Part shown: one piece after another, positions 16,267 through 24,146 of the stretch
Layout: every line of letters starts with the position of its first letter
Numbering within the stretch: position 1 is the first letter of the stretch
DNA from: Kordiimonas pumila
GTDB taxonomy: Bacteria; Pseudomonadota; Alphaproteobacteria; Sphingomonadales; Kordiimonadaceae
Direction of reading: 5' to 3'
NCBI RefSeq assembly: GCF_015240255.1
Contig: NZ_CP061205.1
Coordinates: 3,954,501-4,018,500, forward strand
Length of the DNA: 64,000 bases
Program-made: the position numbers and the translations under genes
Notes under the pieces: model-generated
The model's database searches: none
The model's input: the letters and a program-made list of their open reading frames with translations, nothing else
What the model was told of the DNA's origin: nothing

Positions 16267-17037
16267 ATGAGTACGAATAAAGAGATAAAAATAAACAAAT
16301 TATTGCAGTCAGCTCCGCATAACACGGTTTGGCTAGCATCATGGTTGGCTGACCAAAACATATCACATGACCTTCAACAGAGGTATGTAAAAAGTGGTTG
16401 GTTGGAAAAGGTTGGCACTGGGGCGTTCAAACGTAAAGGTGAAAAAATAAGCTGGCTTGGGGGTGTTTATGCAGTACAAAAGCAAGCTCAAAGGCCCATC
16501 CATATAGGCGGTATGACAGCATTACGCCTGCAAGGTTTCGCCCATTATTTAAGGTCAAGAGAAAATCTCCAGCTTTTCTCGCCCAATGGCATAAATTTAC
16601 CAAGATGGTTCACTAACTATAAATGGGATGAAGGAAAGCCCATATTGTATCATTCTTCCCTTTTGTCAGAGCACAAAAACAGCTTTTTAGAGCATAATCA
16701 AAATGGGTTTGACGTTACTGTCTCTTCTCCAGAAAGAGCCATATTGGAAGCTATATATTTGACTCCAAAGCAACTGGATATGGTAGAGGTCTACCAAACC
16801 TTAGAGGGACTTGCCAATCTGCGCCCAAAACTGTTGGAAAAACTGTTGGAGGAATGTACGTCCATAAAAGTAAAACGCCTGTTTTTATTTATGGCGAAAA
16901 AAGCAGGACATCAATGGGCAGACTTTATAAACACTGACAATATAGACCTTGGTACAGGCAATAGAAGCCTTAGTACAGGCGGTGTTTTTATATCTGATTT
17001 TAAAATAACCATTCCAAAGGAATTAGCTGAACTGTGA
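16267..17037 (+). CDS. abiEi: AbiEi-family antitoxin
   Basis: 256 aa from ATG 16267 (a TTG at 16231 is an alternative). N-terminal winged helix (VWLASWLADQNISHDLQQRYVKSGWLEKVG) and a C-terminal domain with VSSPERAILEAIY, typical of type IV AbiEi antitoxins that repress their own promoter. Its stop overlaps the GTG of the nucleotidyltransferase toxin (GTGA), the usual tight coupling. Such pairs give abortive infection and stabilise mobile elements. Confidence 0.88.
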   Translation: MSTNKEIKINKLLQSAPHNTVWLASWLADQNISHDLQQRYVKSGWLEKVGTGAFKRKGEKISWLGGVYAVQKQAQRPIHIGGMTALRLQGFAHYLRSRENLQLFSPNGINLPRWFTNYKWDEGKPILYHSSLLSEHKNSFLEHNQNGFDVTVSSPERAILEAIYLTPKQLDMVEVYQTLEGLANLRPKLLEKLLEECTSIKVKRLFLFMAKKAGHQWADFINTDNIDLGTGNRSLSTGGVFISDFKITIPKELAEL

Positions 17038-17948
17038 TAACACAAGAGTATAAAAACCAAGTCCAGCTATTGCTTAAAATTATCCCTGCTGTTGCTGAAC
17101 AAAAGTGTTTTGCCTTGCATGGTGGCACAGCAATTAACTTGTTTGTTTTGGATATGCCGCGTCTGTCAGTGGATATAGACCTAACATATCTTCCTTTGCA
17201 AAACCGTGAACAATCCTTGCAGGGTATCAATGATGCTCTGCTTGCCATCAAAGCAAAGTTGGAAGCTAATGTTCCAGGCATTAAAATATCAAGCAAGGTT
17301 CAGGAAAATGCAGATGTGAAACTGATCTGCGATGATGGTACCGCAAATGTGAAAATTGAAGTAAACACTATTAAACGTGGCGTTCTCAGCCAGCCTTCCA
17401 TACTTCCCGTTACAGACGCCGTACAGGAAGAATTTGGCATGTTTGCTGCCATGCCTGTTGTGCCTGAAGATGAGCTATGGGGAGGCAAAATATGTGCCGC
17501 ACTTGATAGGCAGCACCCTCGTGATCTGTTTGATATGTTCAAGTATTTTGCAATGGGCAATAAATTGGAAGTTTCACGTAAGGGCTTCATGTTTATGCTG
17601 ATGGGGCATGATCGCCCATTCCATGAAGTATTGTCACCGTCTAGACAAAATCAGGAAGATGCTTTTACCAGAAAGTTTGCTGGCATGACATCAGAGCCAT
17701 TCACCTATGCAGACTATGAACAGACCAGAGAAAAAATCTGCAACAATATTTTAGATATTTTAACTGACGAAGACAGAAAACTGTTAGTCAGCTTTACTGA
17801 CTGCACACCTGAGTGGGGTGAGTTTGCTGTTTTTGAGAAGTACCCTTCTATAAGGTGGAAGCTACAAAACTTGGAAAAGTTCAAAAGGCAACAACCGAAA
17901 AAACACGCTGCACAAGTTAAGCAACTTAAAGAACTTCTTTTCACATAA
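17034..17948 (+). CDS. abiEii: AbiEii-family nucleotidyltransferase toxin
   Basis: 304 aa. HGGTAINLF (Gly30-Gly31) and VDIDL (Asp47, Asp49) form the GS/GG-x-DxD motif of minimal nucleotidyltransferases; the later WGGKICAALDRQHPRDLFD block is typical of AbiEii/AbiGii. Family members such as MenT modify tRNA or otherwise stop growth, reversibly. GTG start overlapping the antitoxin stop. The toxin lies second, as usual for AbiE. Confidence 0.88.
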   Translation: MITQEYKNQVQLLLKIIPAVAEQKCFALHGGTAINLFVLDMPRLSVDIDLTYLPLQNREQSLQGINDALLAIKAKLEANVPGIKISSKVQENADVKLICDDGTANVKIEVNTIKRGVLSQPSILPVTDAVQEEFGMFAAMPVVPEDELWGGKICAALDRQHPRDLFDMFKYFAMGNKLEVSRKGFMFMLMGHDRPFHEVLSPSRQNQEDAFTRKFAGMTSEPFTYADYEQTREKICNNILDILTDEDRKLLVSFTDCTPEWGEFAVFEKYPSIRWKLQNLEKFKRQQPKKHAAQVKQLKELLFT

Positions 17949-17985
17949 AACCTTGCCAATCTAGCAAGCCTAACCTTGACCCCAA

Positions 17986-18012
17986 TGCAACAGTATTGTA
18001 CATAGTGTTGCA
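17986..18012 (-). repeat. Inverted copy of 27-bp recombinase-like site (left)
   Basis: Read on the minus strand it starts TGCAACACT, has a central ATGTACAAT, and ends ACTGTTGCA: imperfect 9-bp inverted arms around a 9-bp asymmetric spacer. 25 of 27 bases match the site at 19185-19211, which is in the opposite orientation. Size and form resemble tyrosine-recombinase core sites. Confidence 0.6.
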
Positions 18013-18031
18013 TTGATATAAGCAATTGATA

Positions 18032-18874
18032 TTATTGACACTTTAAGAACATATGGTAGTTCTCGTTATCCTCAGCGTTTGGATAATAAGACATACTGGT
18101 TTTGTCGTTAATGGTAAACCGCCCCGCAAAGCCAGCATCATTTGTGCGAGTTAGAGTTTTGCCATCACGCTCAAAAGTCTCGATACCTTTATTTTGCCAG
18201 CCATCCCCGTATGTTGCGGCATACAAATAATTTGCCTGAAACTTGTTATCTTCAACTTTTCTGTAATCAACTTTCCACTGCACATTGCGATTCATAAAAC
18301 CTGTGGAAAGTGCGCACCAGCGACCTGCAATAAAATCCAAGTTAGGTGGATTTTTAAACTCAGGTGAGGCTTTGCCATCTGTGAAGCGGCATTCATCCAT
18401 GTAAATCCAGCCGTTTTTCAACTCATAAACCTTGCCTTTAACAGACATACGTTCACCATAGGGTAGCTTTAACGCCAGCTTTTCATGGTTCTTGTTGTTC
18501 AACACACAGGCAACACCACCACGCCTAAAATATCTATCAGCAGCTTCACGGCTTTGGGCTGGTTTTACCCCACTAAAGATAGACCCCTGCAAAGTAGCAA
18601 CGTCATAATCATAGCCAATATAAACAACCACTTTGCCGTAATAATCGTTATAACCAGCCTTAAGAGCCTGCCCTTTAACAGTGGTTGTTTCCCCACGCTT
18701 ATCAACCATAAACTCGCTTTTGCTGCGCAGAACGGTTTCTATGAGAACACTTTCTTCTTCTGCGACAGCAGGGCGAAATTTAAGCGGGTTAAAAACTGTG
18801 GTTCCCAAGCCTGTGGTTTGACAGGCAGTAAGAAAAACCAGCAACAATGCTGGCACAAAGTTAATAGCTTTCAT
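18032..18874 (-). CDS. Lipoprotein of unknown function
   Basis: 280 aa. Lipoprotein signal MKAINFVPALLLVFLTAC with Cys18 as the modified residue. The mature part includes VKGQALKAGYNDYYGKVVVYIGYDY and VKGKVYELKNGWIYMDECRF, which may be an OB-like fold, but no family is recognised. Start has AAGGA 6 nt upstream and overlaps the stop of the preceding small membrane gene. The pair is bracketed by inverted 27-bp sites. Confidence 0.7.
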   Translation of the reverse strand: MKAINFVPALLLVFLTACQTTGLGTTVFNPLKFRPAVAEEESVLIETVLRSKSEFMVDKRGETTTVKGQALKAGYNDYYGKVVVYIGYDYDVATLQGSIFSGVKPAQSREAADRYFRRGGVACVLNNKNHEKLALKLPYGERMSVKGKVYELKNGWIYMDECRFTDGKASPEFKNPPNLDFIAGRWCALSTGFMNRNVQWKVDYRKVEDNKFQANYLYAATYGDGWQNKGIETFERDGKTLTRTNDAGFAGRFTINDKTSMSYYPNAEDNENYHMFLKCQ

Positions 18875-19137
18875 CAGTTTTCCTTTGAGGTTTTCTTTTG
18901 AAGAACAACTTGCAGAACGAAGCCAAGCACCCCACCAACCACGCCATAAATGCCAACATGCATAAGTTGGTCTTTGGCAATTCTCTGTTCGGAGATGAGT
19001 TCGCTTGAAAAGCCTTGGAACAATTCGAAAAAGGGTATCTTGGCAAAGAAGACTGCTGGACGGGTTTGGTCGCCAATAAGCAAACCAACAATAATGCCCA
19101 TTAACGGCAAAAATTTAATAAGTGTTTTGAAATCCAT
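18874..19137 (-). CDS. Small membrane protein
   Basis: 87 aa from ATG 19137 (AGGTGG upstream; a start at 19185 would run into the repeat). Hydrophobic N-terminus FLPLMGIIVGLLIGD and a second segment VGIYGVVGGVLGFVLQVVLQ indicate two membrane helices. No known family. First gene of the two-gene cassette with the lipoprotein. Confidence 0.6.
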   Translation of the reverse strand: MDFKTLIKFLPLMGIIVGLLIGDQTRPAVFFAKIPFFELFQGFSSELISEQRIAKDQLMHVGIYGVVGGVLGFVLQVVLQKKTSKEN

Positions 19138-19184
19138 GAAACCACCTGTGAGCAAGCATTTGAGACACATGAGGACAAACCTCA

Positions 19185-19211
19185 TGCAACACTATGTACA
19201 AAAGTGTTGCA
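19185..19211 (+). repeat. 27-bp recombinase-like site (right)
   Basis: TGCAACACT, spacer ATGTACAAA, AGTGTTGCA: perfect 9-bp inverted arms with an asymmetric 9-bp spacer. It is the inverted partner of 17986-18012 and lies about 100 bp upstream of a small tyrosine recombinase. Confidence 0.65.
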
Positions 19212-19307
19212 TTGTCGCCCCATAGGGGTGTGGTGAATTTGGGGGTTAAGTAACTGTTTTTGATGCAGGTTTCTGTACATCACAGATGGGAGCAGCAAGA
19301 ATGAATT

Positions 19308-19886
19308 ATGATAAACACATATTCACTATACAGTGCTCAGGGTAAACGGCTTTACCTTACCCTTGACGAACGTAAGGCTTTCTTAAAAGCTGCCAAACAC
19401 CAACCCGCTAAAGTAAGAACGCTTTGCGAGCTTTTATATTATACCGGCTGCCGAATTAGCGAGGCGCTGAATTTAACTGCTGACCGAGTAGATACGGCAG
19501 CAGGCGAGATTATTATCCAATCCCTGAAGAAACGCAGTACTACACCGCACTTCCGCCCCATACCGGTTCCTAGAACCTTTATTAGCGAGTTGGCGGCTGT
19601 ACATGCCTTAAACAGCGATGAAAGCACATTGCTGTGGGACTGGTCACGCTCACAAGCATGGCGGCTGATTAAAGATACAATGAATAAAGCGGGCATTAAC
19701 ACCAAAATGCCTTACGGAACCTGCAAAGGACTGCGCCATTCCTTCGGCATTCACGCCGTAACCCACAACGTACCCCTAAACGTGGTGCAAGCCCTACTCG
19801 GACACGCCAACATGTCCACCACATCTATCTATGTTGATGCTGTTGGCGACGAAAGACGGGTTTTGGTTAGTCGGATGTGGAAATAG
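19308..19886 (+). CDS. Small tyrosine recombinase
   Basis: 192 aa, catalytic domain only. First Arg in YYTGCRISEALNLT, KGLRHSFGIHAV as the H/LxxR box, LLGHANMSTTSIYVD with the Tyr nucleophile near residue 177. Lacking a full N-terminal core-binding domain, it resembles the small resolvase/invertase-like recombinases found on plasmids. The adjacent inverted 27-bp sites are candidate targets. ATG chosen at 19308. Confidence 0.85.
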   Translation: MINTYSLYSAQGKRLYLTLDERKAFLKAAKHQPAKVRTLCELLYYTGCRISEALNLTADRVDTAAGEIIIQSLKKRSTTPHFRPIPVPRTFISELAAVHALNSDESTLLWDWSRSQAWRLIKDTMNKAGINTKMPYGTCKGLRHSFGIHAVTHNVPLNVVQALLGHANMSTTSIYVDAVGDERRVLVSRMWK

Positions 19887-20036
19887 GTCTTAGTTTATTT
19901 TTATCTGCCTATTCATACTCACAGTACAAAAACCAATACAAATATAAACTATATGGTCGTTTATTGGAATTTTATTGGAAGTTTCTTGGAATTTTGTTAG
20001 TATTTATCTGATGATAATAAACAAGAAAACCTGTAA

Positions 20037-21122
20037 ATGTTTGCTCCAAAGTATAAAATTACCGCTGAAATCACCAATTGTTTGATGGATATAGAAGCCA
20101 GCAGGCAGGCTGTTTCTGGCATGCCTGTTACGCTTGCCGTATTAAATTCACTGCGTGAATCTGCGCGGCTGACATCAACGCACTATTCCACCCAGATTGA
20201 AGGCAACCGCTTGACGCAAGAACAGGTTGCAGATGTTATTAAAGGCAATAGCTTTCCCAATCGCAAGCGTGATGAAAGCGAAGTTAAAAACTACTATAAG
20301 GCACTGGCTTATGTAGACACCCTGATTGAAAATACTGAGACTGTATTATCAGAACAGAACCTTAAAACCATTCATGGGCTTGTAATGGATGGCCGGGAGC
20401 GGCCAACAAAATATCGTGACGGGCAAAATGTTATTCGTAACAGCTCTAGCGGTGACATTGTGTATATGCCGCCTGAAGCTAGCGATGTAACAGTCCTGAT
20501 GCAGGAACTTGTTATCTGGGTGAATGACCAGATGCAACAGTCAGAACTGCCCGCCCCTGTTATTGCAGGCATAGCACATTATCAGTTTGCAACAATACAC
20601 CCATATTATGATGGTAATGGCAGAACCGCACGGTTGCTCACCAACCTTATTCTGCACAAAAGCGGTTATGGTCTGAAGGGTATTTATTCACTGGAAGAAT
20701 ATTATGCCAAAGACCTGCAAAGCTATTATGAAGCACTGACCGTAGGTCCAAGTCACAATTACTATATGGGCAGAGAAACCAGCGATATTACCGCATGGGT
20801 TGCTTATTTTTGCCGTGGCATGGCAGAAGCATTTGCTGCTGTGCGTCTTAAAACGGCAGAAGCGGCGAAGGAAACATCACAAACAGATCAAAGTTATTTG
20901 CTGCGCGAACTGGAAACACGACAAAAGCTTATCCTGGCACTATTCAGGGAAAGCAGGTTTATAACCACCCTTGAAATTGCTGAAGCTTTAAAGCTGCACA
21001 GGCGTACCGCCCTGAACCTCTGCAAACAATGGGTGGAAGATGGTTTTCTGGTGCTTCATGGAACCGCCAAGAAATCCACCAAATACGAGCTGGCTGCAAA
21101 GTGGATAACACTTATTCAGTAA
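20037..21122 (+). CDS. Fic-family protein, class II
   Basis: 361 aa. Fic motif HPYYDGNGRTAR at 188-199 and an inhibitory motif S51-TQI-E55-G56 before it, so it should be an autoinhibited adenylyltransferase-like enzyme. C-terminal winged-helix-like segment (FITTLEIAEALKLHRRTALNLCKQWVEDGFL). Only distantly like the Fic protein at 8006, so they are not recent duplicates. No antitoxin gene adjoins; regulation is probably intramolecular. Target unknown. Confidence 0.9.
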   Translation: MFAPKYKITAEITNCLMDIEASRQAVSGMPVTLAVLNSLRESARLTSTHYSTQIEGNRLTQEQVADVIKGNSFPNRKRDESEVKNYYKALAYVDTLIENTETVLSEQNLKTIHGLVMDGRERPTKYRDGQNVIRNSSSGDIVYMPPEASDVTVLMQELVIWVNDQMQQSELPAPVIAGIAHYQFATIHPYYDGNGRTARLLTNLILHKSGYGLKGIYSLEEYYAKDLQSYYEALTVGPSHNYYMGRETSDITAWVAYFCRGMAEAFAAVRLKTAEAAKETSQTDQSYLLRELETRQKLILALFRESRFITTLEIAEALKLHRRTALNLCKQWVEDGFLVLHGTAKKSTKYELAAKWITLIQ

Positions 21123-21242
21123 CATTCTTTCTTAGGGGCATTTACCATATTTTTATTAACCGATGGTCACCAGTACAAATTTACAATAACAACCTCACCT
21201 TATTTGCTCATGGAGCAGGTGAAGTTATTCCTTAAAAACTGT

Positions 21243-22406
21243 CTATGCGCCTATGAGGCTCAGTTTTTTCGGTCTTTCTCGGCGGATATTAATTGCCGCA
21301 GCATCCAGCCTGTTTTTAATGTGAGTAGCATAGTGCTTCTCGATCATTTCAACAGAAGTCCTACAATTCTTGGCGATTTGGTAAATATCAGCACCTTCTA
21401 ACAAACGTAGACAAATATAGGTATGCCGCAAGCTATAGGCGGTGCGTCTATTACCTTCACGGTCAAACTTCAAATCCTGTTCTTCCAGAATTTTATTAAA
21501 TTGCTTTTTGTGGTTTGCTGGGAAAAGTAAATCCGTTTTTGCAGGATTGTTTCGTACAACCAAGCGCTCAAACGGTTTCACTGCACCAATAGTGCTTTTG
21601 CAATAGCCAACACCACGTTTACCGCGCACTTCAATTTCAAGGATGCGTTCACTAGTGGATTCGTCGTCCACAATTGTAACATCTCGGTATTCAAGGCAGT
21701 TAGCTTCATCAGGGCGAAGTCCGGTGTTTGCCATAAACAAAACATAATCATGCAACTGCTCGGCAGCCCATTGCCAATGTTTACCCTTTGCTTCTCTAGC
21801 TTTTTTACGGGTAGTTTCATAAAGTGTTTTGTAATCATCTGCTGAAAACCATGCTCTATGAGAAACTTTACTGGAAGACCTGTAAGGTTGGGCAATATCC
21901 GGAACATGAGAAAGCCAGCCATGACGTACCGCAGTTTTAAGAACCTGCCGCAAAGTGACAGTTTCATGATACAAGGTGCTACGAGCTGGTATCTTGTGAC
22001 CACTATCACCACTCAAGCGGTGAATGCGATATTCCTGAACGACACCAGAAGTAATTTTGGAAAGCTCCATATGCCCAAAATATGGAAGAAGGTGGACCCG
22101 CAGTCTAATATGGTGCCCCTCCACATATTTTGCACTGCGCTGACCTTCAGTTAAAACTTCATATTCACGGACAAATTGATCTGATGCCTGTTTGAAAGTT
22201 TTTTCGCTGCTCAGTTCACCGCGTTTGTTTTTACCGCGCAAATCAAGATACCAGTCTTCCGCAAAATCTTTTGCAACAGACAAGCTTTCTTCTTTGGTAG
22301 TAACACGCCGATTCTTACCTTTTACATAAGCTGAGCACTGCCAAACAGAACTGTTTTCTCGCTTATAAAGATGGACTTTTCCGCCCATGATGGTGTGTTT
22401 AGCCAT
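21243..22406 (-). CDS. Tyrosine integrase adjacent to tRNA-Arg
   Basis: 387 aa. N-terminal arm-binding region (WQCSAYVKGKNRRVTTK), core-binding domain, catalytic residues in NTGLRPDEANCL, YSLRHTYICLRLL and the Tyr in VEMIEKHYATHI. It lies 95 bp from the 3' end of tRNA-Arg with its start facing the tRNA, the classic layout of elements that integrate into tRNA 3' ends. Start has GGGG upstream. Confidence 0.92.
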   Translation of the reverse strand: MAKHTIMGGKVHLYKRENSSVWQCSAYVKGKNRRVTTKEESLSVAKDFAEDWYLDLRGKNKRGELSSEKTFKQASDQFVREYEVLTEGQRSAKYVEGHHIRLRVHLLPYFGHMELSKITSGVVQEYRIHRLSGDSGHKIPARSTLYHETVTLRQVLKTAVRHGWLSHVPDIAQPYRSSSKVSHRAWFSADDYKTLYETTRKKAREAKGKHWQWAAEQLHDYVLFMANTGLRPDEANCLEYRDVTIVDDESTSERILEIEVRGKRGVGYCKSTIGAVKPFERLVVRNNPAKTDLLFPANHKKQFNKILEEQDLKFDREGNRRTAYSLRHTYICLRLLEGADIYQIAKNCRTSVEMIEKHYATHIKNRLDAAAINIRRERPKKLSLIGA

Positions 22407-22500
22407 AATACCCCAAAAGTCTGAAAATGTGTAAAGACTGTGTAAGAGTAGTTTTTAGATTGTCAAAAGTCAAAGAATGGCTTGTATCTGGGGGGGAAAG

Positions 22501-22577
22501 TGGTGCACCGGGAAGGATTCGAACCCTCGGCCCCCAGATTCGTAGTCTGGTGCTCTATCCAGCTGAGCTACCGGTGC
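22501..22577 (-). tRNA. tRNA-Arg(ACG), element integration site
   Basis: Full cloverleaf on the minus strand: acceptor GCACCGG/CCGGTGC, D-arm AGCTCAGCTGGATAGAGC, anticodon stem CCAGA/TCTGG with loop CTACGAA (anticodon ACG), T-arm with GTTCGAA, discriminator A and encoded CCA. The integrase at 21243 sits just beyond its 3' end, so the 3' half is the probable attB for the right-hand element. It marks the island boundary. Confidence 0.95.
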
Positions 22578-22753
22578 AAAGATACTCAAAACAAAATCGA
22601 CCGCATAACGATTCGATGTGCGGCGGAACCTAATAAGAATGTTTTCGAAATGCAAGCAGGAATTCTCTTTTTCTTGTTCGCGGGAAAATTCACAGCTAAG
22701 TTAGTAAAAAAGCGCCCCTGTTTAACCTTGAATATCCAGCACTGGTTCCGTCT

Positions 22754-23263
22754 ATGATCAAACACTTTTGCGGTTTTACAACCCTTGTTGCCTGCCTTAT
22801 CCTTTATGGGTGCAGCAGTTATAGCGGCAACTGGCCAAGCTTGTCTGACCCCATACCCGGTGCCAGCGAAAATACAAACGGCGAAGTACGCGCGCACGAA
22901 TCGGCTGCCCCTTCAACCCCGGTGGAGCCTATAGGCATGGAAACAGAGACACCCTTAACCGTTTCAACAGCGATAAAACAGCTCACTGCCATACGGGCTG
23001 ACCTCGCTAAAGCCGATACAACATACCAATCTGCCCGCAGCGCGATTGCTACCGCAGCACCCGCTGAAGACAAAGAAATAGCATGGCGTGAAGCACAGCT
23101 TATGCTCACCCGCCTCAGTACCACCCTGAATAAATTAGATGCGATTATTTACTCCGCTCAATTAAAGGGGAAACCGGTACGGGACAATGCTGCTACGCTT
23201 TACAGCGAGCAAGAAGCCTATATTGCAGATGAGCGGCAAAAACTGGCCTCTATGAAGCCTTAA
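22754..23263 (+). CDS. Small lipoprotein, unknown
   Basis: 169 aa. Signal MIKHFCGFTTLVACLILYGC with a lipobox ending at Cys20; a Pro/Ser/Thr/Glu-rich linker, then a helical domain (TAIKQLTAIRADLAKADTTYQSA). No family recognised. First chromosomal gene after the island; its end overlaps the convergent P1-peptidase gene by 14 bp. Confidence 0.7.
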   Translation: MIKHFCGFTTLVACLILYGCSSYSGNWPSLSDPIPGASENTNGEVRAHESAAPSTPVEPIGMETETPLTVSTAIKQLTAIRADLAKADTTYQSARSAIATAAPAEDKEIAWREAQLMLTRLSTTLNKLDAIIYSAQLKGKPVRDNAATLYSEQEAYIADERQKLASMKP

Positions 23264-24146
23264 CTGCTTTTTGCACCGCATGGGCAACACAGTCTGCCGC
23301 TAGACCGCCTAGTATGGTCAACGTTAAAGCAAGGTTGCTATCCACCTCCATATGGCCCGTTGACATGGCAAACAACGTATCGCCGTCAAACGGTGTATGA
23401 ATTGGGCGAATACTTCGGGCAAGGCCGTCCTGTGCCATTATGGCAAGCCGCGTACACCCCGCTTTATCAAGCTTAACATTGGTTGCCACTGCCCCAATTG
23501 TGGTGTTGGTGCCCACAAAGCCCACCTTTGGCAGGTCTATTACACCGTGGGTGGGGCTACCTCTATACACACTACCAAATGAATTTACAGCCACCAGCGC
23601 GCTTACTATCCAGCCCTCATGTGATACAAGGCTTGCGCCCGCTATACCGCCGCGCACACCGCCTGCACGGGCGCCGTAGCCAGCACCAAAAGCGCCTTCG
23701 TCTACCGTGGTAGATAAAGCCGCATGGGCTTCTGTGCCCAGCCGCCTGTATGGGGGCTCGGTGCCCCAATCCTTATTGCCGCCGTTCATCAGGTCAAACA
23801 ATATGGCAGAGGGCACCACAGGCACCGCTCGCGGCCCAAAGGGTAGGCCAATGCCTTTTTCTGAAAGCTCTGCCGTAACAGCATCTGCCGCAGCTAACCC
23901 AAACACACTACCACCGGAAAGCACCAATCCGTGTACCTTCTCAACAAGACAAGTTGGGTCAAGCGCCTCTGTATCACGTGTACCGGGGCCACCACCGCGC
24001 ACATCCACACCCATTGTAATAGGGGCGTCCGGTATAATAACTGTTGTACCGGTTAGGATCGTTGTATCATGCGCTTGCCCAACACAGAGGCCAGCAACAT
24101 CCGTAAAGCTATCATGCTTGCCCAGAACGGCCTTAATCTGCACCAC
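23250..24146 (-). CDS. P1 (S58/DmpA-NylC) family peptidase
   Basis: 298 aa from GTG 24146, chosen because GGAGG precedes it by 6 nt. Features GVDVRGGGPGTRDTEALDP and GTNTTIGAVATNVKL; in this Ntn-hydrolase family self-cleavage at an Asn-Thr or Gly-Ser bond frees the nucleophile, here most likely at N-T in GTNTT. Members act as aminopeptidases or cleave amides (DmpA, NylC). Start overlaps the end of the histidine kinase gene, so the two are cotranscribed. Confidence 0.88.
   Translation of the reverse strand: MVQIKAVLGKHDSFTDVAGLCVGQAHDTTILTGTTVIIPDAPITMGVDVRGGGPGTRDTEALDPTCLVEKVHGLVLSGGSVFGLAAADAVTAELSEKGIGLPFGPRAVPVVPSAILFDLMNGGNKDWGTEPPYRRLGTEAHAALSTTVDEGAFGAGYGARAGGVRGGIAGASLVSHEGWIVSALVAVNSFGSVYRGSPTHGVIDLPKVGFVGTNTTIGAVATNVKLDKAGCTRLAIMAQDGLARSIRPIHTPFDGDTLFAMSTGHMEVDSNLALTLTILGGLAADCVAHAVQKAVKAS

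Larger units (their letters stand above)
1..22500. mobile_element. Composite integrative/mobilizable island
   Basis: This stretch is dense in mobility and defence genes: a serine recombinase, three tyrosine recombinases, relaxase, MobC, two TraG/VirD4-like ATPases, ArdA, AbiE and two Fic proteins. It ends abruptly at an intact tRNA-Arg, after which core genes start. A second boundary is suggested by a tRNA-Pro 3'-end remnant at 12176-12199 next to another integrase, so at least two elements are probably joined or nested. The left boundary lies outside the window. I could not find a second copy of the tRNA-Arg 3' end inside the window, so the exact extent of the right-hand element is unresolved. 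Confidence 0.8.
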
